NCBI GenBank assembly: GCA_000972765.1 | Contig: CP011265.1 | Location: 2,217,501-2,281,500, forward strand | DNA: 64,000 nt | DNA from: Verrucomicrobia bacterium IMCC26134 | GTDB taxonomy: Bacteria; Verrucomicrobiota; Verrucomicrobiia; Opitutales; Opitutaceae | Direction of reading: 5' to 3' | Shown here: positions 17,853-27,524 of the stretch, piece by piece | Numbering within the stretch: the stretch's first letter is position 1 | Layout: each line of letters begins with the position of its first letter | Position numbers and translations under genes: made by a program | Notes under the pieces: generated by a model | Told to the model about the DNA's origin: nothing | The model's database searches: none | Seen by the model: only the letters and a program-made list of their open reading frames with translations

Positions 17853-18497
17853 TCAACTCCGGCTTCCCCGCCACCAGGCGCTCAGACCGCTCCAGGCGCG
17901 GGCGCGGTGGCTGATGCTGTTCTTCACTCCATCGCCCAGCTCGGCATAACTCTGCGCGTAGCCATCCGGCACGAAAAGCGGGTCATACCCGAAACCCGAA
18001 CCGCCACGCGGTTCATCGAGTAGCACGCCGTCGCAACGGCCCTCGAACACCGTCTCACGCCCCCCTTCGTCGATCAGGAGCAGCAGACAATAAAAATACG
18101 CCGCCCGCCGGCCCGGCGGCACCCCGCGCATGACGTCCGCGAGCTTCCGGAGATTGGCCGCCGGATCGCCCTGCGCCCCGGCGAAGTAGGCGCTCTCCAC
18201 CCCGGGGCCGCCTCCGAGATGCGCGACACACACTCCGCTGTCGTCGGCCAGCACCAGTGAGCCGCGCGGCGCCACGGCGTGCAGGGCGCGGGCTTTCTTG
18301 CGGGCGTTCCCTTCGAAAGTGCCGGTATCCTCCGCCACCGAGGGCATGCCGCCAAGCGACTTGGCCGAGAGGATTTCGGCCGCAAGTCCGTCGCGCGCCG
18401 CCAGCGCCGCCATTTCGGCGACTTTGTGGGCGTTGCCCGAGGCGAGATAGATCCGCGAGGGTTTAGGTTGTCCGGGCGCCATACGTTCGGAGCTCAT
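17853..18497 (-). CDS. rdgB: XTP/dITP diphosphatase (RdgB/HAM1)
   Basis: This 214-residue nucleotide-pool sanitiser hydrolyses ITP, dITP and XTP. Family motifs are SGNAHKVAEM near the N-terminus, ADDSGVCVAHLGG (metal and substrate binding), and GFGYDPLFVPDG near the C-terminus with the SHRARA ending. The ATG overlaps the ribD stop by 4 bp (18494-18497), so it is translationally coupled to ribD. Confidence 0.93.
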   Translation of the reverse strand: MSSERMAPGQPKPSRIYLASGNAHKVAEMAALAARDGLAAEILSAKSLGGMPSVAEDTGTFEGNARKKARALHAVAPRGSLVLADDSGVCVAHLGGGPGVESAYFAGAQGDPAANLRKLADVMRGVPPGRRAAYFYCLLLLIDEGGRETVFEGRCDGVLLDEPRGGSGFGYDPLFVPDGYAQSYAELGDGVKNSISHRARAWSGLSAWWRGSRS

Positions 18498-19636
18498 GCC
18501 TTATGATAGTTTAACCGGCCACGCACGAGGGCGTCGTCCCCCCAGTTGTCCCGGCGCAGGTCCACCAAGCGCATGCCTTCCGACGGCGAACCCGGCACCT
18601 GTCCGGTAAACGCCGCCATCGCCTCACTGTCCGCAAAAAATACCGGCGCCTGATAACAAAACAGGTAGTCGAGCGCCTGTGCCGCGAGCGCACTGCTCAA
18701 CAACTGGGACCCGCCTTCCACGTAAACCCCGCTGATGTTGGCCGCGGCGCAGGCGCTTGAAAACTGCGCCCATGCCGCCGGTCCCCGTCCCGCTTCCTGC
18801 ACCCATAGTTCCACCCCCGCCGCCTCCAGTCGGCGTCGCGTCCCGGCATCCGCCGCAGAGGTTGTTACGACGATGGTTCGGGCCTTCCAGCGGTCGGAGT
18901 AAACACGGGGCCAGTCCGCGGTGTTCATCGCCGCCGTGCGCAGGGTAGTGTCGAAAATAAAACGTCGTCCGCAGTCCTCGGGTTCGCCGTTCAAACGAAG
19001 CGTGAGGCTGGGATTATCCGCCAGCACCGTGCCCGCGCCCACCATGATGGAGGGGAAAAGCTTTCGCCACCGGTGTCCGTCCGCGCGCGCCGCCTCGCCG
19101 GTTATCCACTGCGAATCGCCCGTCCGGCAGGCGATTTTACCGTCGAGCGTCATCGCGACTTTTCCAGCGATAAAGGGGCGCTTCTTCACGATCCAGTGAT
19201 TAAAAATCAGGTTCAGATCCCGGCACTCCGCCTCGGCCACCCCTGACCTCACGCTCACGCCTTGCGCGCGCAGACGTTCGAGCCCCCGGCCGGCGTGCGC
19301 AGGGTTGGGATCGGTCGCGCCGACGACGACCTGCCTCAGACCGGCCGACACGATTGCATCACAACACGCACCGGTGCGACCGTGGGTGGAGCAGGGTTCC
19401 AAGGTCACAAAGAGCACCGCGCCGGGTTTGGGCGCGCGCCCGAGCGCCGCCAGCGCCACCCGTTCGGCATGCGGCCCGCCATCCTGGGCGTGAAAGCCCT
19501 CCGCCACCACTTCCCCCCCCTCCACGATCAGGGCGCCAACCATCGGATTGGGATGCGTGCGTCCCCACGCCCGCCGCGCCAGCTCCAGCGCCCGGCCCAT
19601 GAAAATCTCGTCGGCACTCGTTTGTCCCTTGTTCAC
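18494..19636 (-). CDS. ribD: bifunctional pyrimidine deaminase/reductase of riboflavin synthesis
   Basis: A 380-residue protein. Residues about 8-130 are the zinc cytidine-deaminase-like domain with HAERVAL and the Cys pair in EPCSTHGRTGACCD. Residues about 155-380 are the reductase, starting KKRPFIAGKVAMTLDGKIA. It carries out two steps from the GTP-derived pyrimidine to 5-amino-6-ribitylamino-uracil phosphate. No other rib genes are adjacent; it overlaps rdgB by 4 bp. Confidence 0.94.
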   Translation of the reverse strand: MNKGQTSADEIFMGRALELARRAWGRTHPNPMVGALIVEGGEVVAEGFHAQDGGPHAERVALAALGRAPKPGAVLFVTLEPCSTHGRTGACCDAIVSAGLRQVVVGATDPNPAHAGRGLERLRAQGVSVRSGVAEAECRDLNLIFNHWIVKKRPFIAGKVAMTLDGKIACRTGDSQWITGEAARADGHRWRKLFPSIMVGAGTVLADNPSLTLRLNGEPEDCGRRFIFDTTLRTAAMNTADWPRVYSDRWKARTIVVTTSAADAGTRRRLEAAGVELWVQEAGRGPAAWAQFSSACAAANISGVYVEGGSQLLSSALAAQALDYLFCYQAPVFFADSEAMAAFTGQVPGSPSEGMRLVDLRRDNWGDDALVRGRLNYHKA

Positions 19637-19854
19637 GACGCCACATAGAGCCCGCCCGCCGCCTCATGCAATACTGAGGTCACACCGCGTTTCATTCGTG
19701 TGCCTTGCCCAGGCCGCCCCTTCTGCCGGCCCGCCTGTTTCCGGCATCCGCCTGCCCAGGATCGGCTTAAGGCTTAGTCCTTGCCTTGGCTTATTTAGCT
19801 CCGCACGTTCTTCTTTTTTCCGAATAACACACCGCCCTCCTGAACACGCAGAGT

Positions 19855-21672
19855 ATGAACCAAAACATCCGCAATATCGCCATCATCGCCCACGTTGACC
19901 ATGGCAAAACCACCCTCGTTGATAAGCTCCTCCAGGATGGTGGCGTCTATCGCGCCAACCAGACCGTGCAGGTCCGCGCCATGGACTCCATGGACCTCGA
20001 AAAGGAAAAGGGCATCACCATCAAGGCCAAGAACACCTCAGTTCACTGGGGTGACAAGATCATCAACATTCTCGACACCCCAGGCCACGCCGACTTCGGC
20101 GGAGAGGTCGAGCGCGCCATGCGCATGGTGGACGGCGTGCTCCTCCTTGTGGACGCCTACGACGGTCCCCAGGCCCAGACCCGCTTCGTGCTCCGCAAGG
20201 CCCTCGCCCTCGGCCTCAAGGTCGTCATCGTCATCAACAAGATCGACCGCGAAAACGCCGATCCAGTGAAAATGTATGACAAGGTCCTCGAACTCCTCAT
20301 GGAGCTCAACGCCACCGAGGAGCAGTTCGACGCCCCCGTCGTTTACGGATCCGGCCGCGATGGCTACATGATGTATAAACTCGGTCAGGCGAAGACGAAC
20401 ATGACCCCGCTCTTCCAGACCATCATCGACCACGTTCCGCCTCCCTTTGCCAAGCCGAACGATCCCTTCCACATGCTCGTGTCGAACATCGACTGGAGCG
20501 ACTACGTCGGCCGTATCGCCGTCGGCAAGATCCTCGGCGGCAGCGTCAAGGTAGGCGACCCCGTCTTCGTTCTCCGTCACGCCGAGGGCGGCAAAAAAGT
20601 CCGCGCCAAGGTCACCAAGATTTTCGAGTTCACCGGTCTCGGCCAGCGCGAAGTCGACGAGGCTCACGCCGGTAACATCGTCGGTATCTCCGGCTTCGAG
20701 GACGTCGATATCGGCGACACCCTCGACATCCGCGAAGACGCCCATCCCCTCCCCTTCACCCAGATCGACCCGCCCACCCTCGAGATGCAGTTCTGCGTCA
20801 ACGACGGTCCGCTCGTCGGCCAAGAGGGCAAGCTCGTCACCTCGCGCCAGATCCGCGAGCGTCTGATGCGCGAGCTCAAGACCAACGTTTCCATCTACAT
20901 CGACGACGCCGACCGCGCCGGCGTGTTCAACGTCAAGGCCCGTGGCTCCATGCAAGTCGCCGTCCTCGTCGAGACCATGCGCCGCGAGGGCTACGAGCTC
21001 CTCGTCTCCCGCCCCACCGTGATCGAGAAGGTCATCGACGGCGTCCGCAACGAGCCCTACGAGACCGTATGGATCGAGGTGCCGGACGAGTGCATCGGCT
21101 CCATCATGCAGAATCTGGCCAACCGCAAGGGCCAGCTCACGAACATGGAGAAGCTTTCGCACTCCACCATGGTCGAGGCCACCATCACCACCCGCGGCCT
21201 CATCGGCCTCGAGATCGACGTCATCAACGCCTCCTCCGGTCGCGGCGTGACGAGCCATCTCTTCAAGGAATACGGCCCCTACGCCGGCGAAGTGCTGACC
21301 CGTATGACCGGTGTCATCTGCGCCACCGAGGCAGGCGAGACCACCACCTACGCCCTGCTCATGGTGCAGGAGCGCGGCAAGCTCTTCATCGGGCCCGGCG
21401 AGCAGGTTTACGAGGGCATGATCGTCGGCGAGAATCCTCGCAACGAAGACATCTCGTGTAACGCCGTCCGCGAAAAGGCCCTGACGAACTTCCGTTCCCA
21501 GGGTTCGGGTGTCGCCACCGGCCTCATCCCCGCCGCCAAGATGTCGCTCGAGCGCGCCATCGAGTATATCGCTTCCGACGAGCTCCTCGAGGTCACCCCG
21601 AAGAACCTCCGTCTGCGCAAACGCATCCTCAACAGCGGCGAGCGCCAGAAGGCCAAGAAGTCCGGCAAGTAA
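19855..21672 (+). CDS. typA: translational GTPase TypA/BipA
   Basis: A 605-residue EF-G-like ribosome-associated GTPase. Seen: P-loop AHVDHGKTTLVDKL, switch I with GITIKAKN, DTPGHADFGGEVER (G3), and NKIDR (G4). The domain II barrel and the BipA-specific C-terminal domain follow, ending in a lysine-rich tail (RQKAKKSGK). It has roles in ribosome assembly and stress growth (family knowledge). A rho-independent terminator lies 33 bp after the stop. Confidence 0.96.
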   Translation: MNQNIRNIAIIAHVDHGKTTLVDKLLQDGGVYRANQTVQVRAMDSMDLEKEKGITIKAKNTSVHWGDKIINILDTPGHADFGGEVERAMRMVDGVLLLVDAYDGPQAQTRFVLRKALALGLKVVIVINKIDRENADPVKMYDKVLELLMELNATEEQFDAPVVYGSGRDGYMMYKLGQAKTNMTPLFQTIIDHVPPPFAKPNDPFHMLVSNIDWSDYVGRIAVGKILGGSVKVGDPVFVLRHAEGGKKVRAKVTKIFEFTGLGQREVDEAHAGNIVGISGFEDVDIGDTLDIREDAHPLPFTQIDPPTLEMQFCVNDGPLVGQEGKLVTSRQIRERLMRELKTNVSIYIDDADRAGVFNVKARGSMQVAVLVETMRREGYELLVSRPTVIEKVIDGVRNEPYETVWIEVPDECIGSIMQNLANRKGQLTNMEKLSHSTMVEATITTRGLIGLEIDVINASSGRGVTSHLFKEYGPYAGEVLTRMTGVICATEAGETTTYALLMVQERGKLFIGPGEQVYEGMIVGENPRNEDISCNAVREKALTNFRSQGSGVATGLIPAAKMSLERAIEYIASDELLEVTPKNLRLRKRILNSGERQKAKKSGK

Positions 21673-21704
21673 GCGCCCCATCGCCTTCGCTGTCCCCTCA
21701 TCCA

Positions 21705-21734
21705 GCCGCGCCCCTCACCAGGCGCGGCTTTTTT
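21705..21734 (+). terminator. rho-independent terminator after typA
   Basis: A perfect 8-bp stem, GCCGCGCC (21705-21712) and GGCGCGGC (21721-21728), with an 8-nt loop is followed by six T residues. Confidence 0.88.
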
Positions 21735-21768
21735 GCGCGCTCGCCTCCCGCCCTGCTCTGCGTTCGTC

Positions 21769-22752
21769 TTGTCGAGCTTGTCCCTCTCCCACCCCAAACT
21801 CTCCGCCTTTTACCTCCAGCTCAGTCAACAGCTCGGCGCAGGACTCACGCTCGCCCAGTCGCTGGCCGCACCTTCGCCCGCCCCCTACGCCGATTGCGCC
21901 CGCTTGCTGCGCCTCATTCACGATGGCGAACCGGTGGACAGGATTTTCGCCTCCGCCGGCGACTGGTTGCCCGAGGAGGACCGCCCCTTCCTCATCGCCG
22001 CCGCCGACACCGGCCGTCTCCCTCTTATTTTAAAAACGCTCTCCGAGCGACACGCCCACCTCGGCGCCCTGCAAAACCGCGTCGTCTACACCTGCCTCTA
22101 CCCCGTCGGCGTGCTGCACTTCGGCTCGCTGGTGTTCGCCTTTTTCCGTCTCATCGACTGGCAGAGCGGCATACATTGGAGCACTCCCCGCTTTATCGCC
22201 GGAGCCCTGATGATCCTGCTCCCTTTCTGGATCTCCGCCATCCTGCTCTTCGTGCTCACGCGCCGGCGTAATCCGTTCGCGATATTCTTCCTCAATCTCC
22301 TCCCCGCCATCGGCGGCTACCGTCGCCAGCAAGCACTCGCCGATTTCGCCTTCTCCCTCGGCCATCTGCTGGAGGCAGGCGCCCCCATCGAGGACGCCTG
22401 GCGCAACGCCGGCCAGATCGCCAACTCACCGCGCATCGCCGCCGCCGCCGAAGATATACGCACCCATATTCTCGACGGCGGCGCGCCGGGCGCGAGGCTG
22501 ATGAGTCATCGCGTTTTCCCGCATGATTTCGTAGCGCTTTACCAAACCGGCGAGACCGCCGGCGGCCTCGACAAGAACCTCCTCCACCTCGCCCAGATCC
22601 ACCAGGAGCGCGCCAATCAAAAACTCTCCCTTGCCGCCACCATCTACCCCGGCCTGCTTTTCTTCACCGTCGCGGGGCTCGTGCTCTACATCGTGATCAC
22701 CGCCTACGCCGGCTACTACGGCACGATCAACAAAATGATGGACGGCATGTAA
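21769..22752 (+). CDS. type II secretion/type IV pilus GspF/PilC-like membrane protein
   Basis: About 327 residues in a single-gene setting. Two T2SF cytoplasmic helical domains are seen: the first around residues 10-100 ([19 protein letters not shown]) and the second around 195-300 ([20 protein letters not shown] and [14 protein letters not shown]). Membrane segments lie near 115-135, 155-180 and at the C-terminus ([21 protein letters not shown]). GspF/PilC is the inner-membrane platform for pseudopilin assembly. No GspE or other Gsp gene is adjacent. There is no ATG near the start; TTG codons at 21769 and 21778 are both possible, and the terminator rules out anything before 21734. Confidence 0.72.
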   Translation: MSSLSLSHPKLSAFYLQLSQQLGAGLTLAQSLAAPSPAPYADCARLLRLIHDGEPVDRIFASAGDWLPEEDRPFLIAAADTGRLPLILKTLSERHAHLGALQNRVVYTCLYPVGVLHFGSLVFAFFRLIDWQSGIHWSTPRFIAGALMILLPFWISAILLFVLTRRRNPFAIFFLNLLPAIGGYRRQQALADFAFSLGHLLEAGAPIEDAWRNAGQIANSPRIAAAAEDIRTHILDGGAPGARLMSHRVFPHDFVALYQTGETAGGLDKNLLHLAQIHQERANQKLSLAATIYPGLLFFTVAGLVLYIVITAYAGYYGTINKMMDGM

Positions 22753-22781
22753 GCCGCCTCCTCTGTTCCACGTCGCTCCCC

Positions 22782-23006
22782 ATGGATCAATCCAACCAAG
22801 ACCCTCTGCACGGTAAAACGCTCGAGCACATCGTCACGACGCTGGTCGCGCGCTATGGCTGGGAAGCGCTCGCCGGACACGTGAACATCCGTTGCTTCAC
22901 CCACGACCCGAGCGTAAAATCATCTCTGGTATTCCTCCGTAAAACCCCCTGGGCCCGCAACAAGGTCGAGCAACTCTACCTCACCCTGGTCCACTACGGG
23001 CGCTGA
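22782..23006 (+). CDS. VF530/DUF2132 family small DNA-binding-like protein
   Basis: A 74-residue protein matching the VF530 family: [20 protein letters not shown] near the N-terminus, then [15 protein letters not shown] and [13 protein letters not shown]. The family has a solved small helical structure with a suggested DNA-binding role; the cellular function is unknown. It follows the GspF-like gene by 29 bp with no other partner. Confidence 0.85.
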   Translation: MDQSNQDPLHGKTLEHIVTTLVARYGWEALAGHVNIRCFTHDPSVKSSLVFLRKTPWARNKVEQLYLTLVHYGR

Positions 23007-23536
23007 TCAAATCGCCCCCTGAAGCCCCTCCCACGCGGCAAATCACGGCGAGCACTCGGCGGCTTTAGGTCTCAACCTATAAAACAGGGTGCCCGGGACA
23101 GGCACGTGTTTTCATAGGTAAACAGTAATACAGGGATCGGAAAGGGAACAACGTCTCCGGTGTAACTTGGACCAATGCAGACGGTGACATCAACAGGCAG
23201 ACTAGCTCGTCAGCAAAGCATATGAGCAGGTCGCCCTCAAGAGTCCTGCTCCGTCCGGTCCGTTGAGGATGGCCGACACGCAGGTCGACCCGCCCTTGGT
23301 CATTAAAAGCTCAAATTCTGGGCTGCAGGGCATTAACTCCCAAAGCCCGCCACACACCAATTACCGATCACAGCCGTCCCATAGGGAGTGAAGGGTGCTT
23401 GGTATAAGACCGGGCAAGCAAGCACCGGCAGGTCGAGACCTGTATCGGCAATAAGCTGCCAATTAATAAGATGCCCGCCCTAAACGGGCATTGGGCTCCA
23501 ATGGACTTACTCCAATAAATCCAGCGAGCCTAGTAA
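23007..23536. other. gene-free spacer of about 530 bp
   Basis: No open frame with coding character was found on either strand. Composition is clearly less GC-rich than the flanking genes. One strong hairpin lies at 23471-23491, near the 3' end of the minus-strand pseudopilin gene. The rest could hold an unrecognised RNA or decayed DNA; no known RNA family was recognised. Confidence 0.5.
23471..23491 (-). terminator. hairpin downstream of the pseudopilin gene
   Basis: ATGCCCG (23471-23477) and CGGGCAT (23485-23491) form a perfect 7-bp stem with a 7-nt loop, 46 bp past the stop of the minus-strand gene. On that strand it is followed by CTTATTAATT, a weak U-run, so termination is likely but inefficient. 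Confidence 0.4.
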
Positions 23537-24298
23537 TTACCGAAGCGAGAAATAGCGATCCAGAGCCACCTTGGCGTCTGCGTTAGTGTAATCGGTATCG
23601 GAAAGACTGAGGGCGCTGACATGGCCATCCAAGAAAAGGGCGTTCGCCGTGCCTCCATGTCTGACATAACCGTCTGATGTTTGCATGCTTCGCACACCGT
23701 TACCTCCTTCCAAAGCGGTCTGGATCGCGCCGGTATTCGCAACATCCAGGTTATTTGCGCCATTTTTGACCTCCACCATGAGTATGAGTTTCGACGGCGA
23801 TGATGCATCGGTAACCGAGTAGGAATTTGATACTGACTGACCGAGTATCATCGTCGCAGTCCTCGACGCACCGATGGGCACGACGAAGGCATACTGGGAA
23901 GCAGTGAGCGTGTTACCGCCGTTGATCCCTGTCGGGCATCCCCAGAACGCTTTGGTCGCCGATTTGTTGTCGGTCACCTTCCCGCTGCTCTCTTCGATCA
24001 CGGTGTTGCCGCCGCTGTTAAAATAGGTGTCCAAAATATATTTACTGCTGTCGACCGGATCCTTGGCATAGCCGAGAATAACCTTGGATTTGGAATCGTT
24101 GACTTGGAGTGCGATGGCATTGCCCCACTGACGCATACGGGCGACACACTGAGCCTTCTTGGCGGTTTTTCGAACCTTGCTGACCGTAGGAATAATGATC
24201 GCGGCAAGGATACCGATGATGGCAATGACCGTCAGAAGCTCGATCAGCGTGAAGGCGTGACGAGTCTTGAGACGTGAGCGCTTGGTATAAATTTGCAT
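23537..24298 (-). CDS. type II secretion-like pseudopilin with H-X9-DG C-terminus
   Basis: A 253-residue secreted/pilin-like protein. The N-terminus is basic, then AFTLIELLTVIAIIGILAA, the class III prepilin cleavage and assembly helix. The -1 residue is Ala rather than the usual Gly (RHAFTLIE). The C-terminus has the H-X9-DG motif (His, nine residues, Asp-Gly in RHGGTANALFLDGHV), common in the many paralogous pseudopilins of Verrucomicrobia and Planctomycetes (family knowledge). Its role is unknown; it stands alone between two long spacers. A purine-rich stretch just before the ATG could be the ribosome site. Confidence 0.85.
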   Translation of the reverse strand: MQIYTKRSRLKTRHAFTLIELLTVIAIIGILAAIIIPTVSKVRKTAKKAQCVARMRQWGNAIALQVNDSKSKVILGYAKDPVDSSKYILDTYFNSGGNTVIEESSGKVTDNKSATKAFWGCPTGINGGNTLTASQYAFVVPIGASRTATMILGQSVSNSYSVTDASSPSKLILMVEVKNGANNLDVANTGAIQTALEGGNGVRSMQTSDGYVRHGGTANALFLDGHVSALSLSDTDYTNADAKVALDRYFSLR

Positions 24299-24923
24299 AG
24301 GAGTATTGAGAGAATATCCAAAATTAGGTTTTTAGCAGGGGGGGTAGCCACGGATATTTAATCAATGGCGATAGGAGTATGGTCTAACCTTGCTCATGCG
24401 ACCTCGAACGGTCAACCGCTCACTCGACAAACCGCGCGCCTGCCGCGCATTTTACGAGGGAAGAGGCTTAGAATACCGCATAAAGTTTAATCGAAAACGC
24501 TGATTCGGGACAAATACGATGTAATTTGACGGGCTTTACCTATGAACAAGGGGCTGGGTCTGGCGCTAAAGACAGACTCTAACTGGATGATAAGGAAATT
24601 CTATTGTTCTAGGCGTGCCGCTTCCAATCTCGCCACGTTTCGTTACCTTGCTTCAGCTAAGATTCCCCCTCGGCGACCGCGCTTAAACTAGCGAAATACT
24701 CCGCTCCCCCCATGCCCCCTACAGCCGCACCTTAGCTGACTAAAATCATTAAAAGTCATTTTATTCCAAAAGCTTAGCAGCATAATGCCGGACTGCACCC
24801 CCCCTTCCCTCTCCCAGCTGGTTGATGACAGCTACCCGTCTGCCACCTCCGCACACGCTCTATGCCCCTTTTTGGTCTCCATGATCTGTCCCCACCCGTG
24901 ATCTGCGGCAAAACCCAACTTCC
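24299..24923. other. gene-free spacer of about 625 bp before the cell-wall island
   Basis: Both strands lack convincing coding frames. The sequence is markedly more AT-rich than the following GH115 gene. It would hold the promoters of the minus-strand pseudopilin and the plus-strand hydrolase series. The most structured part is the AT-rich repeat at 24741-24763. Confidence 0.5.
24741..24763. promoter_or_regulatory. AT-rich repeat upstream of the GH115 gene, operator candidate
   Basis: TAAAAT (24741-24746) and ATTTTA (24758-24763) are inverted. Within the block, TCATT occurs twice exactly 10 bp apart (24746 and 24756), one helical turn. It lies about 160 bp before the GTG of the first hydrolase gene, in an otherwise GC-rich genome. 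Confidence 0.3.
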
Positions 24924-27506
24924 GTGCTAAAAAACATCCTTCTCACCGTATCAGCCTTTCTCGCGCTTCAGTTCACGAACGCACTGCCCGCCGCCGTTGA
25001 GCTTTTGCCCGCCGACTACAGCGTAGACTCGACCGCATTCCCTCTTGTCTCGAAAACCGCCGGCGCCGCCGTGCTCGTCCTGTCCGCCTCCGCCCCGGAG
25101 GTCGTGCGCATCGCCGCCAACGACTTCGCCGACGATATCCAGCGCGTGACCGGTAGGCGTCCCGACATCGTCCCGATCGCCCCCGCCGGCCGTCGCCCGC
25201 AGGTGGTGATCGCCCTTGATCCCCCCTCCGCACTCTCCGGTCGCTGGGAGGCCTTCCAACTCTCCGCCACCGCCGATACCCTCACCATTGCCGGCTCCGA
25301 CCGCCGCGCCGTCGCGTTTGCCCTCTACGAGCTGTCCCGCCGCATCGGCGTTTCGCCCTGGCATTGGTGGGCCGACGTCCCGGTCACGCGTCACGACGAG
25401 GTTAGGCTCTCTCTCGGCATCGAGCCCATCGATCAACCCGCCGTCAAATACCGCGGCATCTTCATCAACGACGAGGACTGGGGCCTCACCCCGTGGGCCG
25501 CCAAAACCTTCGAACCCGAGGTAGGAAATATCGGCCCCAAGACCTACGCCAAAATCTTCGAACTCATGCTCCGCCTGCGCGCCAACACCCTCTGGCCCGG
25601 CATGCATCCCACCACCACTCCCTTCCATCTCGTCCCGGGCAACGCCGCCGCCGCCGACCGCTACTCCATCATTCTCGGCTCCAGCCACGCCGAGCCGATG
25701 CTCCGAAACAACGTCGGCGAATGGACCGCCCCCAAAGAAAACTACAACTACCTCACTCACCGCGACGAGGTCCTCTCCTACTGGGAACAACGCGTCCGCG
25801 AACGCAGCTCCGGCGAGAGCCTGTTCACCCTCGGCATGCGCGGCATCCATGACAGTCCCATCGTCGGCCCCAAGACCCAGCCCGACCGCGTCGCCACCGT
25901 CGAAAAAATTTTCACCGCCCAGCGCGAGTTGCTCGCCCGCCATCTCGGCGCCGGCGATCCCACCCGCATCGGCCAGATTTTCGTTCCCTACAAAGAAGTC
26001 CTCGAAGACTACCTCGCCGGCCTACGCGTCCCCGATGACGTCGCCCTCGTCTGGCCCGACGACAACTTCGGCTACATCCGCCGTTTCGGCACCTCCGCCG
26101 AGCAAGCCCGCTCCGGTGGCCTGGGTGTCTACTACCACGCTTCCTACCTCGGCGCCCCCCTTGCCTGGCTCTGGCTCGACTCACTCCCGCCCGCCCTTGT
26201 CTGGACCGAGATGACCAAGGCCTACCAACACGGCGCGCGCACCTTCTGGATCGTCAACGTCGGCGACATCAAATCCACCGAGCGCTCCACCGAGTTCTTC
26301 CTCGATCTCGCCTGGCACGCCGACCGCACTTCCCCCGCCGCGCCCGCGCAATTCCTCCACACCGCCGCCGCCCGCGATTTTGGCGCGGCGAACGCCTCCG
26401 CCATCGCCGCTATCCTCACCCGCCACCAGGCGCTCGCCACCGCTCGCAAGCCCGAACACCTCCAGTGGCACCTGCCAAAATCCCCCTACCAACCCACTCC
26501 GCTCACCGACGCCGAAATCCATACTCGCCTCGCCGCTTGCGCCGCCCTCCTGCGCGACACCGAGACCGTCGCCGCCGCCCTTCCCGCCGCCGCACAGGAC
26601 GCCTTTTTTCAACTTGTCGCCTACCCCGTCGGCTCCGCCGCCTTCGCCAACCAGCACTACTTTCAGTCCGAACTCGCCCGCCGCCTGAGGGTGCGCGGAG
26701 ACGACCCCGCCGCCCTCGCCGCCTTCGCCGAATCCAGCGCCGCCGCAGTCCAGCTTTCCGCTCTCACCCGCCGCTACAACGAGGACACCGCCGCCGGTAA
26801 ATGGCGGGGTATCATTCAGGTCAACGGTCTCGCCAAACGCGAGTGGCCCAGCTTCCAGCCCGCGCCCGTAGCCCCGCTCGAAAGCCCCGAAGCCCTCGCC
26901 GCGGTCACCGCGCAGGAAGCCGCCCGCCCAGCGACGCCTCCGCCCTGCGACACGACCATTCCCGTCGGCGCCCGGCCCGGTGACTTCGTCGAGCGCGCCG
27001 GCGTCGTCTCCATCCACGCCGGCCACTTCACTTCGCAAACCGATCTCCCAGCCGGTGGCTGGCGCAGCATCCCGGGCCTCGGCCGCACCGGCTCAGCCGT
27101 CACCGTCCTCCCCACCACCCTCGCCATCACGCCCGACTCCGCGCCGCGTCTTTCCTACCATTTCCACACTTCCACCGTCGGCGCCGCCACTCTCCGTGTC
27201 CGGCTCCTTCCGACCCACCCCATCGTGTCCGGCCAAGGCCTACGTTTCGCCGTCGCCTTCGACGAGGGTCAGCCCCTGCCCATCGCCATCACGTCCGGTT
27301 TCGACCCCAAATCAGACACGTGGAAACATCGCGTGCTTTCCAACGCCACTGAGGCCACCCTCAACCTTCCCGCCCCGCTCCCCGCCGGCTGGCACACCCT
27401 GCACCTCCTCGCCGTCGATACCGGCGTCGTCATCGACAAATTCGTCCTCGATCTCGGCGGCCTCACCCCTTCCTACGACGGACCGCCCGAAACCCGCCTG
27501 CCTTAA
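24924..27506 (+). CDS. secreted GH115 xylan alpha-glucuronidase-like enzyme
   Basis: An 860-residue protein starting at GTG with a Sec signal peptide (LKNILLTVSAFLALQFTNALPA). The N-terminal domain (about 25-150) is followed by a catalytic barrel beginning YRGIFINDEDWGLTPWA, characteristic of GH115. ANTLWPGMHPTTTPFH and SSHAEPMLRNN follow, then helical and C-terminal beta-sandwich domains. GH115 enzymes remove 4-O-methyl-glucuronic acid from xylan (family knowledge). It is the first gene of a same-strand series with pectinases and uronate catabolic genes, consistent with feeding glucuronate to uxuB/uxuA. No ATG lies near the signal peptide. Confidence 0.88.
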   Translation: MLKNILLTVSAFLALQFTNALPAAVELLPADYSVDSTAFPLVSKTAGAAVLVLSASAPEVVRIAANDFADDIQRVTGRRPDIVPIAPAGRRPQVVIALDPPSALSGRWEAFQLSATADTLTIAGSDRRAVAFALYELSRRIGVSPWHWWADVPVTRHDEVRLSLGIEPIDQPAVKYRGIFINDEDWGLTPWAAKTFEPEVGNIGPKTYAKIFELMLRLRANTLWPGMHPTTTPFHLVPGNAAAADRYSIILGSSHAEPMLRNNVGEWTAPKENYNYLTHRDEVLSYWEQRVRERSSGESLFTLGMRGIHDSPIVGPKTQPDRVATVEKIFTAQRELLARHLGAGDPTRIGQIFVPYKEVLEDYLAGLRVPDDVALVWPDDNFGYIRRFGTSAEQARSGGLGVYYHASYLGAPLAWLWLDSLPPALVWTEMTKAYQHGARTFWIVNVGDIKSTERSTEFFLDLAWHADRTSPAAPAQFLHTAAARDFGAANASAIAAILTRHQALATARKPEHLQWHLPKSPYQPTPLTDAEIHTRLAACAALLRDTETVAAALPAAAQDAFFQLVAYPVGSAAFANQHYFQSELARRLRVRGDDPAALAAFAESSAAAVQLSALTRRYNEDTAAGKWRGIIQVNGLAKREWPSFQPAPVAPLESPEALAAVTAQEAARPATPPPCDTTIPVGARPGDFVERAGVVSIHAGHFTSQTDLPAGGWRSIPGLGRTGSAVTVLPTTLAITPDSAPRLSYHFHTSTVGAATLRVRLLPTHPIVSGQGLRFAVAFDEGQPLPIAITSGFDPKSDTWKHRVLSNATEATLNLPAPLPAGWHTLHLLAVDTGVVIDKFVLDLGGLTPSYDGPPETRLP

Positions 27507-27524
27507 ATCACCTTTTTCCTTCAA

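Noticed and set aside
20038-21681. 547-residue open frame antisense to typA
   Set aside because: typA is certain on the other strand. The antisense frame is rich in Asp, Glu, Leu, Val and His, as expected from complementing GC-biased codons, and has no recognisable domain.
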